Positions 33,279 to 42,053 of a DNA stretch of 64,000 bases are shown piece after piece; within the stretch, counting starts at the first letter, position 1; each line of letters opens with the position of its first letter. Position numbers and translations under genes: made by a program. The stretch is from NCBI RefSeq assembly GCF_046292825.1, contig NZ_JBKBQG010000014.1, forward strand, positions 26,243 through 90,242, given 5' to 3'. This DNA comes from Salinarimonas sp046292825 (GTDB lineage Bacteria > Pseudomonadota > Alphaproteobacteria > Rhizobiales > Beijerinckiaceae). Under the pieces are notes generated by a model. The model ran no database searches and was not told the origin of the DNA. It saw only the letters and a program-made list of their open reading frames with translations.

Positions 33279-33329
33279 ACCGCAACGAGAGATTTTCAAG
33301 CTCTGAGCGTTCGGGAATCCCCCACCCCC

Positions 33330-33508
33330 GTCATTCCGGGGCGCGAAGCGAGCCCGGAACCCAGATTCCCCACCTCGGAATAGCAGCCTATAGGCTGCGT
33401 CCCTCGACGCATCGATCAATCGCCTGCAGGTGGAGAGCGAGCGCGCATGCGCGCTCGACCCGATGTCGGGAGTCTGGATTCCGGGCTCGCTTCGCGCCCC
33501 GGAATGAC
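33330..33508 (+). repeat. Modular palindromic intergenic element, type B (copy 1)
   Basis: Second element in the same gap. It has the type A architecture with different terminal hairpins: it opens GTCATTCCGGGGCGCGAAGC and closes CGCGCCCCGGAATGAC. The core palindrome is GCAGCCTATAGGCTGC and the second palindrome is GAGCGCGCATGCGCGCTC. It is near-identical in its modules to 48178-48352. The rest of the gap holds no ORF that I can support. Confidence 0.85.
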
Positions 33509-33547
33509 GGGCGTGGAGGAATCGAGACTACTCCGTCGTCCCGCCCC

Positions 33548-35734
33548 TCACCCCGCCACGAACTCCTGCCCCTTCGCCGCGCTCGCGGCGAGGACGGTGC
33601 GGGTGATCTCGCCGATCAGGTCGACATGGCCGAGCGCCTCGCGCAGCCGCTCCCGTTCGGCGGGCTCGAGCGCCTTGAGGTCGACCTTGGCGCTCGGGCG
33701 GCGGCCGGCGGAGACGTCGGCGATCTGCTGGGCGATCACGAGGCGCGAGACGAAGGCGTGGATGTCGGCGAGGAGCCGGGCATCCGCCGCGCCGGTGCCG
33801 GCGGCGCGCGTCGCCGCGAGGAGCCGTTCCGGCGTCGCGCGCGCGGGAATGCCGTGGCGCAACGCCATGGCGCGGGCGCCGGCCGTGATCGGCGCGAGCG
33901 CGCCCGCCTTCAGGTCGACCCGGCCCGCCTCGTCGGTGCGGATGCCGCCGAGGAGGCCGAGCGGCGCGCGCCGGCCCATCGCCTGGGCGCCCAGCGTGCG
34001 CGCGAGCCCCGGCGCCGCCCGCGCGGCCTGCGTCGCGATCTCGCGCAGCACGTGGGCGAGATGCGCGCCGGCGGCGTCCGAGGTCGCGGCCGGGGCGAAA
34101 TCGTAGAAGGTGTCGACGTCCAGAAGCGCCTCCGGCTCCGGGTGCGCCACCCAGGCAGCGATCGCCTCGCCCCATTCCGAGAGGCGGCGGCGGAACTTGC
34201 GCTCGCTCGCCATCACGCCGCCCTTGCAGAGCGGCACGCCCGCCTCCGCGAGGATCGCGCTCACCCGCGCGCCGAAGCGCGCGAACCAGTCCGCCTCGTC
34301 GTCGAGATCGCCGCGATAGCGGTCGTCGATCACGAGCGCATTGTCCTGGTCGGGGGCGAGCAGGCACTCGCCGCGCCCGGCCGAGCCGAGCACGAGGAGG
34401 CACCACGGCGCGGGGGCGCGCCCGGCTCCCGCGGCGACGAGCTCGGCTTCGGCGAGCTCGGCCGCCTTCGCCGTCATCGCGACGATCTCGGCGGAGATCA
34501 CCGCCGCGATCTCGGGTGCCGTCATCGCGTCCGCCATCAGCGAGGCGGCGAGCGGGGCGAGCGCGTGATGGGCGCCCGCGAGATCGGCGGGGCTGCGCGC
34601 GGCGGCGATCTCGTCGCCGACGGTGAGCGTCGCGAGCGCGCGCTCGCGCAGGAGGGTGCGCAGGGTGAAGACGCCGTCGATGCGCCCGTCCGGCGCGGTC
34701 ACCGCGAGATAACGCAGGTTGCGCCGCGCCATGCCCCCGAGCGCCCGGAACAGGAGCGTGTCCCCCGAGGCCGCGATCACCGGCGCGCTCATCACCGCCG
34801 CGACGGGAAGATCGGCCGCGGCGGCGCCATGGGCGCCGAGTGCGCGCAGGACGTCGCGCTCCGTGACGATGCCGGCCTTGCCCGCGACGAGCGGCTCGAC
34901 GATCAGGCAGCCGATCCCCGCCGTCTTCATCCGCGCCGCCGCCTCCGCGAGCGTGCTCTCGCGATCGATCGAGAGCGGCGGGGAGGACATCACGTCGGCG
35001 AGGCGGTGGCGGTAGAGGAATCCGTCGATCGCGCGCGCGGCGCCGCGGCGGATGGCGGCATCGGCGAAATCGGGCTTCGAATCCGGTCGGTCGTGCCAGC
35101 CCGCCTCCTCCTGCCGGGCGACGAGGCCGCGCGGGCGTCGCGCCAGCGCCTCCGCCTGCGGCAGCGTCCGCACGCCCGCCGCGCGCAGCTCCGGAAACAG
35201 GCCGGCGAAGACCTGCGCGGTCGCGATCGCGTCGCCGAGCGCCGTGTTGCGGCCCTCCAGCGGAATGTCGAGCGCGTGCGCGAGATCGTCGAGGGAGGGA
35301 TCGACGCGCTTCGAATCGAGCGCCGCCGCGAGCAGGCCGACGTCGAGCGCGCGCGGCTCGCGCCACTCGACGCCGACGCGGGCGGCCTCGTGGCGCAGGA
35401 CGGCGAGATCGAAGCCAACGGCGTGGCCGATGACGATCTGGTCGCCGAGGAAGGCGAGGAGCTGGGGCAGGGCCTCCGCGATCGGCGGCGCGCCCGCGAC
35501 GTCCGCGTCGCAGAGGCCGTGGATGCGGCTCGCCAGCGCCGGGATCGGCATTTGCGGGTCGACCCGCGTCGAGAACGTCTCCTCATGCGCGATCCGCGCC
35601 CCGCGCATCCGCACGGCCCCGATCTGGACGATGCGATCGCGCCGCACGTCGAGGCCCGTCGTCTCGAGATCGACGACGACGAAATCGAGCTGCTCGAGTG
35701 TCGTGACCACCGGCCGATGCTCGATGCGGCTCAT
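33548..35734 (-). CDS. DnaQ-like 3'-5' exonuclease fused to CBS pair and DUF294 nucleotidyltransferase
   Basis: A 728-residue multidomain protein. Residues 1-180 form a DEDD exonuclease (DFVVVDLETTGLDVRRDRIVQIGAV; IGHAVGFDLAVLRHEA; GRNTALGDAIATAQVF). Two CBS motifs follow at about 245-370 (LADVMSSPPLSIDRESTLAEAAARM; VAAVMSAPVIAASGDTL). Then comes a DUF294/GlnD-like nucleotidyltransferase with VLGSAGRGECLLAPDQDNALV and GGVMASERKFRRRLSEW. The last 150 residues match the DUF294 C-terminal region. Elsewhere the exonuclease and the CBS-DUF294 protein are often neighbouring genes. CBS domains normally sense adenylates, so the protein may link a nucleotide signal to nucleotidyl transfer or RNA/DNA trimming. 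It starts at ATG 35734, 76 bp upstream of nothing leftward but the repeat-filled gap, and 76 bp downstream of ispH. Confidence 0.87.
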   Translation of the reverse strand: MSRIEHRPVVTTLEQLDFVVVDLETTGLDVRRDRIVQIGAVRMRGARIAHEETFSTRVDPQMPIPALASRIHGLCDADVAGAPPIAEALPQLLAFLGDQIVIGHAVGFDLAVLRHEAARVGVEWREPRALDVGLLAAALDSKRVDPSLDDLAHALDIPLEGRNTALGDAIATAQVFAGLFPELRAAGVRTLPQAEALARRPRGLVARQEEAGWHDRPDSKPDFADAAIRRGAARAIDGFLYRHRLADVMSSPPLSIDRESTLAEAAARMKTAGIGCLIVEPLVAGKAGIVTERDVLRALGAHGAAAADLPVAAVMSAPVIAASGDTLLFRALGGMARRNLRYLAVTAPDGRIDGVFTLRTLLRERALATLTVGDEIAAARSPADLAGAHHALAPLAASLMADAMTAPEIAAVISAEIVAMTAKAAELAEAELVAAGAGRAPAPWCLLVLGSAGRGECLLAPDQDNALVIDDRYRGDLDDEADWFARFGARVSAILAEAGVPLCKGGVMASERKFRRRLSEWGEAIAAWVAHPEPEALLDVDTFYDFAPAATSDAAGAHLAHVLREIATQAARAAPGLARTLGAQAMGRRAPLGLLGGIRTDEAGRVDLKAGALAPITAGARAMALRHGIPARATPERLLAATRAAGTGAADARLLADIHAFVSRLVIAQQIADVSAGRRPSAKVDLKALEPAERERLREALGHVDLIGEITRTVLAASAAKGQEFVAG

Positions 35735-35810
35735 GGCTGGCCTCCTCGGACGTCCCTGTGGACGCGAAAGACAGCGTAGCGCCGATCCGTTGCGAATTGC
35801 TTGCGGGCGT

Positions 35811-36767
35811 TCAGCCCGCGAGCGCGCCGAGATCGACGGGAGCGAAGCGGACGCTCTCCTGCGTCACGCGGATCTCCTCGAGGTCGAGCCGCCGCCAATG
35901 GGCGAGCCGCGCGAGCGCCTCCTGCACGAGCGCTTCGGGAGCGGAGGCGCCGGAGGTGAGCCCGATCGTCGAGACGCCCGCGACGAAATCCTCGCCGATC
36001 TCCCCCGCATCCTCGACGAGGAGCGCCGGGCGGCCGAGGACGCGGGCGAGCTCGGCCAGGCGGTTCGTGTTCGAGGAATTGCGCGCGCCGCAGACGATGA
36101 CGCGCTCGGCCCGCGCGGCGATGCTGCGCAGGGCCGCCTGGCGGTTCTGCGTCGCGTAGCAGATCGTCTTGAGGTCGGGCCCGACGATCGTGGGGAAGCG
36201 CGCCTTGAGCGCGGCGATGATGTCGCGCGTGTCGTCGACCGAGAGCGTCGTCTGCGTGACGTAGGCGAGGCGCTCGGGATCGGGTATCGCGAGCATGCGC
36301 GCTTCCTCGACGCTCTCGACGACGTGCACCGCCCCGTCCACCTGGCCGACGAGCCCCTCGACCTCGACATGGTCGCGGTGCCCGATGACGATCAGCGTGC
36401 GCCCGTCGGCGACGTGGCGGCGGCCTTCCGTGTGCACGCGGCGCACGAGCGGGCAGGTCGCGTCGATCACGTCGAGCCCGCGCGCGGCGGCCTCCTGTTC
36501 GACCGCGCGGGAGACGCCATGAGCGGAGAAGATCGTGACGGCACCGTCCGGGATCGCGGCGACCTCGTCCACGAAGACGACGCCCGTCTCCTCGAGCGCG
36601 CGCACGACGCGGCCGTTGTGGACGATCTCGTGGCGGACATAGACCGGCCGATCGGTCGCCGCGCGCGCCGCCTCCACCGCCTCGATCGCGCGCTCGACCC
36701 CGGCGCAGAAGCCGCGCGGGGCGGCGAGGAGCACCGTGAGCGGTGGCTTCTCCGCGGGGGCCGTCAC
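35811..36767 (-). CDS. ispH: 4-hydroxy-3-methylbut-2-enyl diphosphate reductase
   Basis: A 318-residue [4Fe-4S] enzyme, the last step of the MEP pathway, reducing HMBPP to IPP and DMAPP in the cytosol. Three cluster cysteines are in their usual contexts: Cys21 in APRGFCAGVERAIE, Cys105 in IDATCPLVRRVH and Cys203 in KTICYATQNRQ. HEIVHN and SAHGVS carry further active-site residues. Length is standard. The GTG start (36767) overlaps the hpnE stop by 4 bp, so the gene is the promoter-distal member of the acyltransferase, glycosyltransferase, hpnCD, hpnE operon. Coupling of C5-unit supply to squalene and carotenoid synthesis is unusual and informative; ispH is more often near rnhA or other genes. 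Confidence 0.95.
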   Translation of the reverse strand: MTAPAEKPPLTVLLAAPRGFCAGVERAIEAVEAARAATDRPVYVRHEIVHNGRVVRALEETGVVFVDEVAAIPDGAVTIFSAHGVSRAVEQEAAARGLDVIDATCPLVRRVHTEGRRHVADGRTLIVIGHRDHVEVEGLVGQVDGAVHVVESVEEARMLAIPDPERLAYVTQTTLSVDDTRDIIAALKARFPTIVGPDLKTICYATQNRQAALRSIAARAERVIVCGARNSSNTNRLAELARVLGRPALLVEDAGEIGEDFVAGVSTIGLTSGASAPEALVQEALARLAHWRRLDLEEIRVTQESVRFAPVDLGALAG

Positions 36768-38050
36768 GGGGCGCGCTCCGCGGCGTCGAGCGCAGGCAGC
36801 GGCGTGCGTGCGCGGGCGGGGAGATCCCGCAGCAGAGCGTGCGCGGCGGCCTCGCCGCTCGCGATCGCGGCCTCGATGGTGGCGGGAAGGGGGCTCAGCC
36901 AATCGCCCGCGAGCGCGAGCCCTCCGACGCCCGCGCGCGCGCGGACGGGCCCGGCGCCGGCAACTTGGCGGATCGTCGCCCGCTTCTCCTTCACCACCCG
37001 CGCCTCCCCGTACTCGCCCGTCGCGACGCCCGCCGCGGCGAGCGCAGGGGCGATCTCGCCGAGAATACGCGCGACGAGCCCCTCCGGATCGCCCGTCTTT
37101 GCCTCGCCCGCCGCCGAGACGGTGACGGAGAGGTGGTCCTCGCGCACGAGGACCCATTGCGAGAACGTGCCGACGAGGCCGACGAAGCGCGGCGTCGCGG
37201 GCCCGGACGCGAGACCGACATGCACGTTGAGGATCGGCTCGTAGGCGTCCGGCACGTCGAGACCGGGCAGGAGCCGCGCGACCTCGGCGGGCGGCAGCGC
37301 GAGGACGACGCCCTCCCCCTCCCCGATCGCGATCCGCGCCTCGCCGAAGACGAGCGCCGAGACGCGACCCGCTCGCGTCTCGATCGCCTTGAGCCGCGCC
37401 CCGGTGCGCGCCACGGCGCCGCCGGCCGCAAGCGCTGCGAAGGCGGGCTCGACGAGATCCGGCCCGAGCCCCGTCCGCGCCACGTAGAGCCGCGCGCCGC
37501 CGGGCCGCACCACCCGCCGCAGCGCCCGCCCGAGCTTCGCCGAGGAGGCGATCGCGACGGGCGTGTTGAGGACGGCGACGGTGAGCGGCTCGACGAAGCC
37601 CTCGAGCAGCGGGCGACCGGCGAAGAGCGGGCCGATCGGACGGTCGGCGAGCGGCAGCGCGAGGCGGGCGAGGCGCGGCAGGTCGGCGAAGCCGAGCCCC
37701 GGCGGGCGCCGATCCCGCCGCCACCATCCCGCCGGCGAGAGCGCGACGCGCGAGAGCGTCCCGTCGCGGGCATCGTAGACCGGCAAACCCTCCGGCTCCG
37801 GCTCGATCCAGCGCTCCCGCGCGCCGACCCGCGACAGGAGGGCGAGCGCGCGCGGATTGGCGCCGACGAGGGCGTGGGTGCCATTGTCGTAGCGGAAGCC
37901 GGTCGCCGGCACGATCGTGCGGCAGCGCCCGCCGGGCTGCGGCGCGGCTTCGTAGAGGGCGACCTCCGCCCCGGCATCGCGCGCGGTGAGCGCCGCAGCG
38001 AGCCCCGCGACGCCCGCGCCGACGACGTGCAGGCGCCGCCCGGCGCTCAC
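36764..38050 (-). CDS. hpnE: Hydroxysqualene dehydroxylase HpnE
   Basis: A 428-residue FAD-dependent enzyme. The N-terminal dinucleotide motif is VVGAGVAGLAAALTARDAGAEVALYEA, then PQPGGRCRTI and a DNGTHALVGANPRALAL stretch typical of HpnE. The C-terminal GGLALAGDWL..PATIEAAIASGEAAA is the second FAD contact. HpnE reduces hydroxysqualene, made by HpnC from presqualene diphosphate, to squalene, giving bacteria without squalene synthase an alternative route. GTG at 38050 overlaps the stop of the fused hpnCD gene, and the stop overlaps ispH. Squalene-hopene cyclase is not in the window, so whether this squalene feeds hopanoids, C30 carotenoids or both cannot be decided locally. Confidence 0.9.
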   Translation of the reverse strand: MSAGRRLHVVGAGVAGLAAALTARDAGAEVALYEAAPQPGGRCRTIVPATGFRYDNGTHALVGANPRALALLSRVGARERWIEPEPEGLPVYDARDGTLSRVALSPAGWWRRDRRPPGLGFADLPRLARLALPLADRPIGPLFAGRPLLEGFVEPLTVAVLNTPVAIASSAKLGRALRRVVRPGGARLYVARTGLGPDLVEPAFAALAAGGAVARTGARLKAIETRAGRVSALVFGEARIAIGEGEGVVLALPPAEVARLLPGLDVPDAYEPILNVHVGLASGPATPRFVGLVGTFSQWVLVREDHLSVTVSAAGEAKTGDPEGLVARILGEIAPALAAAGVATGEYGEARVVKEKRATIRQVAGAGPVRARAGVGGLALAGDWLSPLPATIEAAIASGEAAAHALLRDLPARARTPLPALDAAERAP

Positions 38051-39729
38051 GGTGCGCTCCGCAGGCTCGAAAGGACGAGCCGCGCCTTCTCGCGTTTCGA
38101 CAGCCGCATGCGCGGGCCGCGCTGCGCGAAACCGCGGGCCTCGAGCTTGTGGAAGAGCGCGCGGTAGCCCTCCATCATCAGGATCGCCGGCTTGAGCGTG
38201 CGCCGGTCGAGCCCGGCGAGCATCCGATCGGCTTGCGCGAAACCCGCCCGCGCCTCCGCCGCCAGATCCTCGCAGGCGCGGGGAAAGCGCGGATCGGTCA
38301 CGATCGCGGCCGCAGGCACGTCCTCGCCCGCTGGGATGCCGAGCGCGGCGAGGCGGGTGAGCGGCACGTAGACGCGCTCGATCGCCGCGTCCTCGTCGAT
38401 GTCGCGCAGGATATTGACGATCTGCAGCGCGCGCCCGAGCACGAGGGCGAAGTCGTGGGCGTGCGGGGCGCCGAAGATGCGGATCGAAAGCGCGCCGACC
38501 GCCCCCGCGACGCGCCGGCAATAGAGGTCGAGCCCCGCCTCGTCCGCGATGCGCACGCGCGGCAGCGCGTCGCTCTCCATGCCGTCGAGGAGCGCGAAGA
38601 ATTCTTCCGCCGGCAGATCGAAGGCGCGCATCGCGTGGGCGAGCTCGCGGCCGATCGGATGCGTCGGCGCGTCCGGGAGCGCGCCTATCTCGCGCCGCCA
38701 CACATCGAGGAAGACCCGTTTTTCGGAAAGCGGCGCCGCGCCGTCGGCGATGTCGTCGATGACCCGGCAGAAGGCGTAGACCGCGTGCTGCGCGCGGCGG
38801 CGCGCGGGCGATTGCGCCGCCATGCCGAGCTTGAACGAGGAGCCCGAGCCCGCGACGATCCGCGAGACCACCGCCCGGTCGCTCGCGCCGCGTCGCGCGA
38901 GCGCCAGCGGGACACCGGAAAAGGCGAGCGCGAAATCGCGTTTGGAGAGCGCCACCCGCGTCGCGACCGGATCCGCCCGGCGCAGCTTCGCGGTCAGACG
39001 CCGCGCGAGCGCGATCGTCACCGCGCTCTCGGCGGCGAGACGGCGGCTCGAGACGCGCGCGGGAAGATCGGCCGCGCGGTCGAGGAGATCGTCGGTGCGG
39101 TCGAGCGCGGCGTCGACGAGCGCGCGGCGGGCGCGGGCGGCGCGCTCGTCGGCGGGATCGAAGAAGGCGCCCTCCCCTCCGGCCTCCGCGAGCCAGGGCT
39201 CGGGGAGGTAGATCCGATCGAGCGCGTCGCGGTCCTTCACGAGATCCTGCAGATGGTTGAGGATCTGGAGCGCGCTGCAGAGCGCGTCCGCCGAGGCATC
39301 CGCCCGCGCGCTCTCGCCATGGAGGCGAAGCAGGAATCGCCCGACGGGCTCGGCCGAGAGCCGGCAATAGGCGAGGAGCTCGTCCCAATCGGCATAGCGG
39401 CTCTTCACCGCGTCCTGGCGGAAGGCGTCGAGGAGCCGGCAGGCCTGCTCGATCCCGGCGCCGAAGCGGCGATCGGCGGCGTGGAGCGCGGCGGCGAGGG
39501 GCTCTCCCGGGTCGCCGGCCCGGAGCGCACGCTCCATGGCGTCGAGCCGCGCGCGCTTCGCCTCGGGGGCGAGGTCGGGCGAATCGGCGACGTCGTCGGC
39601 GGCGCGCACGAAGCGGTAGAAGGCGAGCACCGGCGCGCGCAGAGGCCGCGCGATCAGGCGGGAGGCGACGGGAAAGTTCTCGTCGCGATGGGTCTTGGTC
39701 GGCGCGTCGGCCGCGAGATCGGGCGTCAT
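38047..39729 (-). CDS. Fused HpnC-HpnD: hydroxysqualene synthase plus presqualene diphosphate synthase
   Basis: One uninterrupted 560-residue frame containing two trans-isoprenyl synthase domains. The first (about 1-275) matches HpnC: FVRAADDVADS (aspartates 45-49), YCRLSAEPVGRFLL and LNHLQDLVKDRD at 158-168. The second (about 295-560) matches HpnD: SGSSFKLGMAAQSPARRRAQHAVYAFCRVIDDIADG (325-329) and NILRDIDEDAAIERVYVP at 439-456. HpnD condenses two farnesyl diphosphates to presqualene diphosphate and HpnC converts it to hydroxysqualene, so fusion would channel the intermediate. Family members are normally separate proteins of 270-300 residues. No stop lies between the domains. A GTG at 38871 could start a separate HpnD but has only a weak Shine-Dalgarno. 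The gene starts 4 bp after the glycosyltransferase stop and overlaps hpnE. Confidence 0.88.
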   Translation of the reverse strand: MTPDLAADAPTKTHRDENFPVASRLIARPLRAPVLAFYRFVRAADDVADSPDLAPEAKRARLDAMERALRAGDPGEPLAAALHAADRRFGAGIEQACRLLDAFRQDAVKSRYADWDELLAYCRLSAEPVGRFLLRLHGESARADASADALCSALQILNHLQDLVKDRDALDRIYLPEPWLAEAGGEGAFFDPADERAARARRALVDAALDRTDDLLDRAADLPARVSSRRLAAESAVTIALARRLTAKLRRADPVATRVALSKRDFALAFSGVPLALARRGASDRAVVSRIVAGSGSSFKLGMAAQSPARRRAQHAVYAFCRVIDDIADGAAPLSEKRVFLDVWRREIGALPDAPTHPIGRELAHAMRAFDLPAEEFFALLDGMESDALPRVRIADEAGLDLYCRRVAGAVGALSIRIFGAPHAHDFALVLGRALQIVNILRDIDEDAAIERVYVPLTRLAALGIPAGEDVPAAAIVTDPRFPRACEDLAAEARAGFAQADRMLAGLDRRTLKPAILMMEGYRALFHKLEARGFAQRGPRMRLSKREKARLVLSSLRSAP

Positions 39730-39733
39730 GCGC

Positions 39734-40846
39734 TCATTGTGCCGGATAGACGCGTCCCTTCCAACCGGCGCGTCCTGCGAGGCCGAGCAAAGACGCCCAT
39801 TGGATCGCAAGCCCGACGGCCACGGTCGCCGGGTGGAGCGGGATCGTCCACAGGCTCTCCCCCGTCGCCCGCGTGATCGCGGCGCGCGTGCCGAGCGAGA
39901 GCGCGAGCGCGAGGAGCGCCGGCAGGAGCGAGCCGATGCCCATCAGCGCGAGGAGGACGAGGATCGGCGGCAGCACGTGGCCGAGGCCGAGGAGCACGGT
40001 CCACACAGGGAGCTGGCGCCAATTCGCCATGCCCTCGTGCGCGTTCTTGACGAAACCCGCCCAGGCCTGATCGAAGCGCTCGTACATCCGGCAGGTGGCG
40101 AGTTCGGCACCCGCGACGACGTCCGTCATCCGCCCCTCGTCGCGCAAGCGGCGCGCGAGCTGGATGCCGTCGTGCAGGAGATGGCGGATCGAGCCGTGGC
40201 CGCCGATGGCGTCGTAGGCGCCCCGCTCGAAGAACATCAATTGCCCGCAGGCCGCGCCGAGCCCGCGATCGGGGCGCTTGCGCATCAGCGCGAAGGGCAG
40301 ATAGCCGAGCATCAGGAAATTGATCATCGGCACCGTGAGGAGCTCGCCCGGCCCCTTCATGATCTGGCGCGGCACGGCGCTCACGAGCGCGAGCCCGTTG
40401 TCGGCCTGGTGCGCGACGAGGGCGGCGGCGGCATCGGGGGCGAGGCGCACGTCGGCATCGACGAAGAGGAGATGCGTGCCGCGCGCTTCGTCCGCGAGGC
40501 GCTGGCAGGCATGGACCTTGCCCGTCCAGCCCTCCGGCAGCGGCGGGCAGCGGGCGAGGCGCACGCGGGAATCGCGCGCGGCGAGCCGCTCGACGATCTC
40601 CGGCGTGCGATCGGTCGAGCCGTCGTCCATCACGACGACCTCGACCGCGACGTCCCGGCTCGCGAGCGCGGCTTCGACCGCCGCGCCGATATTGGCTTCC
40701 TCGTCGCGGGCGGGGATCAGCACGGAGACGAGCGTGCCCTCCGGCGCGGGGCGCGCGGCCGGCGTGCGGGCGAGCTTGAGATTGGCCGCGGCGAGGCCCG
40801 CCGAGAGCGCGGCGAGGAGAACGGCGATCCAGGCGAGAAACGTCAT
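39734..40846 (-). CDS. CrtQ-like family 2 glycosyltransferase of the carotenoid locus
   Basis: A 370-residue membrane-associated GT2. It has an N-terminal helix (1-20), VSVLIPARDEEANIG at 40-54, VVVMDDGSTDRT at 70-81, EGWTGKVHACQRLA, and HLLFVDADVR with the metal-binding DAD at 130-132. C-terminal helices follow the catalytic domain. The GWxGKxHAC and FRMY/CRMYERF..AW..F.K elements recall CrtQ, which attaches glucose to a C30 carotenoid acid in staphyloxanthin synthesis, more than the hopanoid-linked HpnB. The sugar and acceptor are inferred. ATG overlaps the acyltransferase stop (ATGA) and the stop is 4 bp from the squalene-synthase fusion, making this a tightly coupled operon. Confidence 0.75.
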   Translation of the reverse strand: MTFLAWIAVLLAALSAGLAAANLKLARTPAARPAPEGTLVSVLIPARDEEANIGAAVEAALASRDVAVEVVVMDDGSTDRTPEIVERLAARDSRVRLARCPPLPEGWTGKVHACQRLADEARGTHLLFVDADVRLAPDAAAALVAHQADNGLALVSAVPRQIMKGPGELLTVPMINFLMLGYLPFALMRKRPDRGLGAACGQLMFFERGAYDAIGGHGSIRHLLHDGIQLARRLRDEGRMTDVVAGAELATCRMYERFDQAWAGFVKNAHEGMANWRQLPVWTVLLGLGHVLPPILVLLALMGIGSLLPALLALALSLGTRAAITRATGESLWTIPLHPATVAVGLAIQWASLLGLAGRAGWKGRVYPAQ

Positions 40847-41706
40847 CCGACCCTCCGCGGCTGCGGCCGCTTGCCGTGCGCGGCCTCGAAGCGCTCGCCC
40901 TTGATGGCGGCGAGCAACCGCTTCCAGGCCTCGTAGATGCCGCCGACCCCCGCCTTGCCGTCGAGGATCGCGTGGAAACGCGCGGGGTCGCGGCTGCGCA
41001 CGTCCGCCGAGAGCCGGTCGAGCAGGTGGCCGAGCCGCTCGTCGAGCGCCGCGCGGCGCGCCTCGCGGGGGAGCGCGAGGAGGCTCTCGCCGGTCTCGGG
41101 CGTGCCGAAGGCGATGAAGGCCTCCGCCCCGCGCTGCTCCCAGAAGGAATATTCGATCGCGACCGGGACGAAGAGCGCGTGCGGCGCGAGTTCCGGCAGG
41201 CGGGCGATGCCCGGGCGCAGGCCCACGGGGCGCTCGCGCACGTCGACGAAGCGCCCCTGCGCCGCGACCCAGATCGCCGCGTCGTCGTGCGCCAGGATGT
41301 CGGCGGAGGCCGCGAGGAAGGCGGCGGCGCCCTTGGGCGTCTCGAGATCGACGCCATAGGCGCCGATCCGCTTCATGAAGCCGTAGGCGGCGAGCATCTC
41401 GGCATCGATCGGCGCGTAGCTCTGGCGCGCGCGGAAATAATGGTCGCCGACGATCATGTAGGTCGCCGCGTCCCACCAGGCGGGGTGATTGGTGTAGAAG
41501 ACGAGCGGGCGGGGCTCGTCGGCGATCTGCGGCTCGCCCCAGAGGGGTACCCGCAACGCGTTCATGTGACGCTTGAAGTAGCGCCGGAAATAGGCGGTGA
41601 AGAAGGCAAGCCGCCGCGGATCGCGCAAGCGCGTCGGCCGCTCCCCCTCCGGCAGCTTCTCGGCGAGCCGCGACACCTTCGCGAGCCGCCCCGTCACGTC
41701 GCTCAT
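40843..41706 (-). CDS. PlsC-like acyltransferase of the carotenoid locus
   Basis: A 287-residue lysophospholipid-acyltransferase-family protein. The catalytic HX4D motif is in FYTNHPAWWDA (His74, Asp79). The usual substrate-binding block is replaced by IWVAAQGRFVDVRERPVGLRPGIARL. It lacks a strong N-terminal membrane helix but has a basic amphipathic start. It is the first gene of the operon leading through a CrtQ-like glycosyltransferase to squalene synthesis, so acylation of a glycosylated C30 carotenoid (the job of CrtO in staphyloxanthin, an unrelated or very distant protein) is the most economical inference. Ordinary phospholipid remodelling is an alternative. The start ATG is at 41706, with a repeat-containing 347-bp gap upstream that must hold its promoter if it is not read through from crt genes. 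Confidence 0.75.
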   Translation of the reverse strand: MSDVTGRLAKVSRLAEKLPEGERPTRLRDPRRLAFFTAYFRRYFKRHMNALRVPLWGEPQIADEPRPLVFYTNHPAWWDAATYMIVGDHYFRARQSYAPIDAEMLAAYGFMKRIGAYGVDLETPKGAAAFLAASADILAHDDAAIWVAAQGRFVDVRERPVGLRPGIARLPELAPHALFVPVAIEYSFWEQRGAEAFIAFGTPETGESLLALPREARRAALDERLGHLLDRLSADVRSRDPARFHAILDGKAGVGGIYEAWKRLLAAIKGERFEAAHGKRPQPRRVG

Positions 41707-41792
41707 GACCGCTCCCGATACGCAGTGACTTCAACAAACGTCGTTCGACCGACACCTCGTCCCCTCGGATGCGACGAGGCGATCTCAAGGCT

Positions 41793-41968
41793 GTCATCCC
41801 GGACGCCGAAGGCGATCCGGGACCCATACCCTCGACGCTGGTTCGCAGCCTGTAGGCTGCGTTTCGACGACGCCGCATTCGGCGATGTCGTGGAGCGAGC
41901 GCGGCATGCGCGCTCGATCGAGCGTCGAGGGTATGGGTCCCGGGTCCGCTTCGCGGCCCGGGATGACA
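41793..41968 (+). repeat. Modular palindromic intergenic element, type A (copy 3)
   Basis: Occupies the middle of the 347-bp gap between the desaturase and acyltransferase genes (41707-42053), splitting the carotenoid locus. It opens GTCATCCCGGACGCCGAAGG and closes CGCGGCCCGGGATGAC, with internal GCAGCCTGTAGGCTGC and GAGCGCGGCATGCGCGCTC. In addition, ACCCATACCCTCGACGCTGG and its inverse (CGTCGAGGGTATGGGT) pair across the element. The 75-85 bp on each side show no other clear feature. Confidence 0.85.
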
Positions 41969-42053
41969 CCCGTCGGATTGGTGCCGAAAACTTGCCGCGC
42001 ATGCCTCACCCGCGCAAGCGCCTCGCTCGGCGCTCGCGCAGGTCGCGGCCGCG

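Noticed and set aside
39734..40846. Naming the GT2 gene hpnB
   Set aside because: It lies beside hpnCDE, but motifs around the DxD and CRMY region fit CrtQ-like enzymes better than hopanoid-associated HpnB, so no symbol is given.
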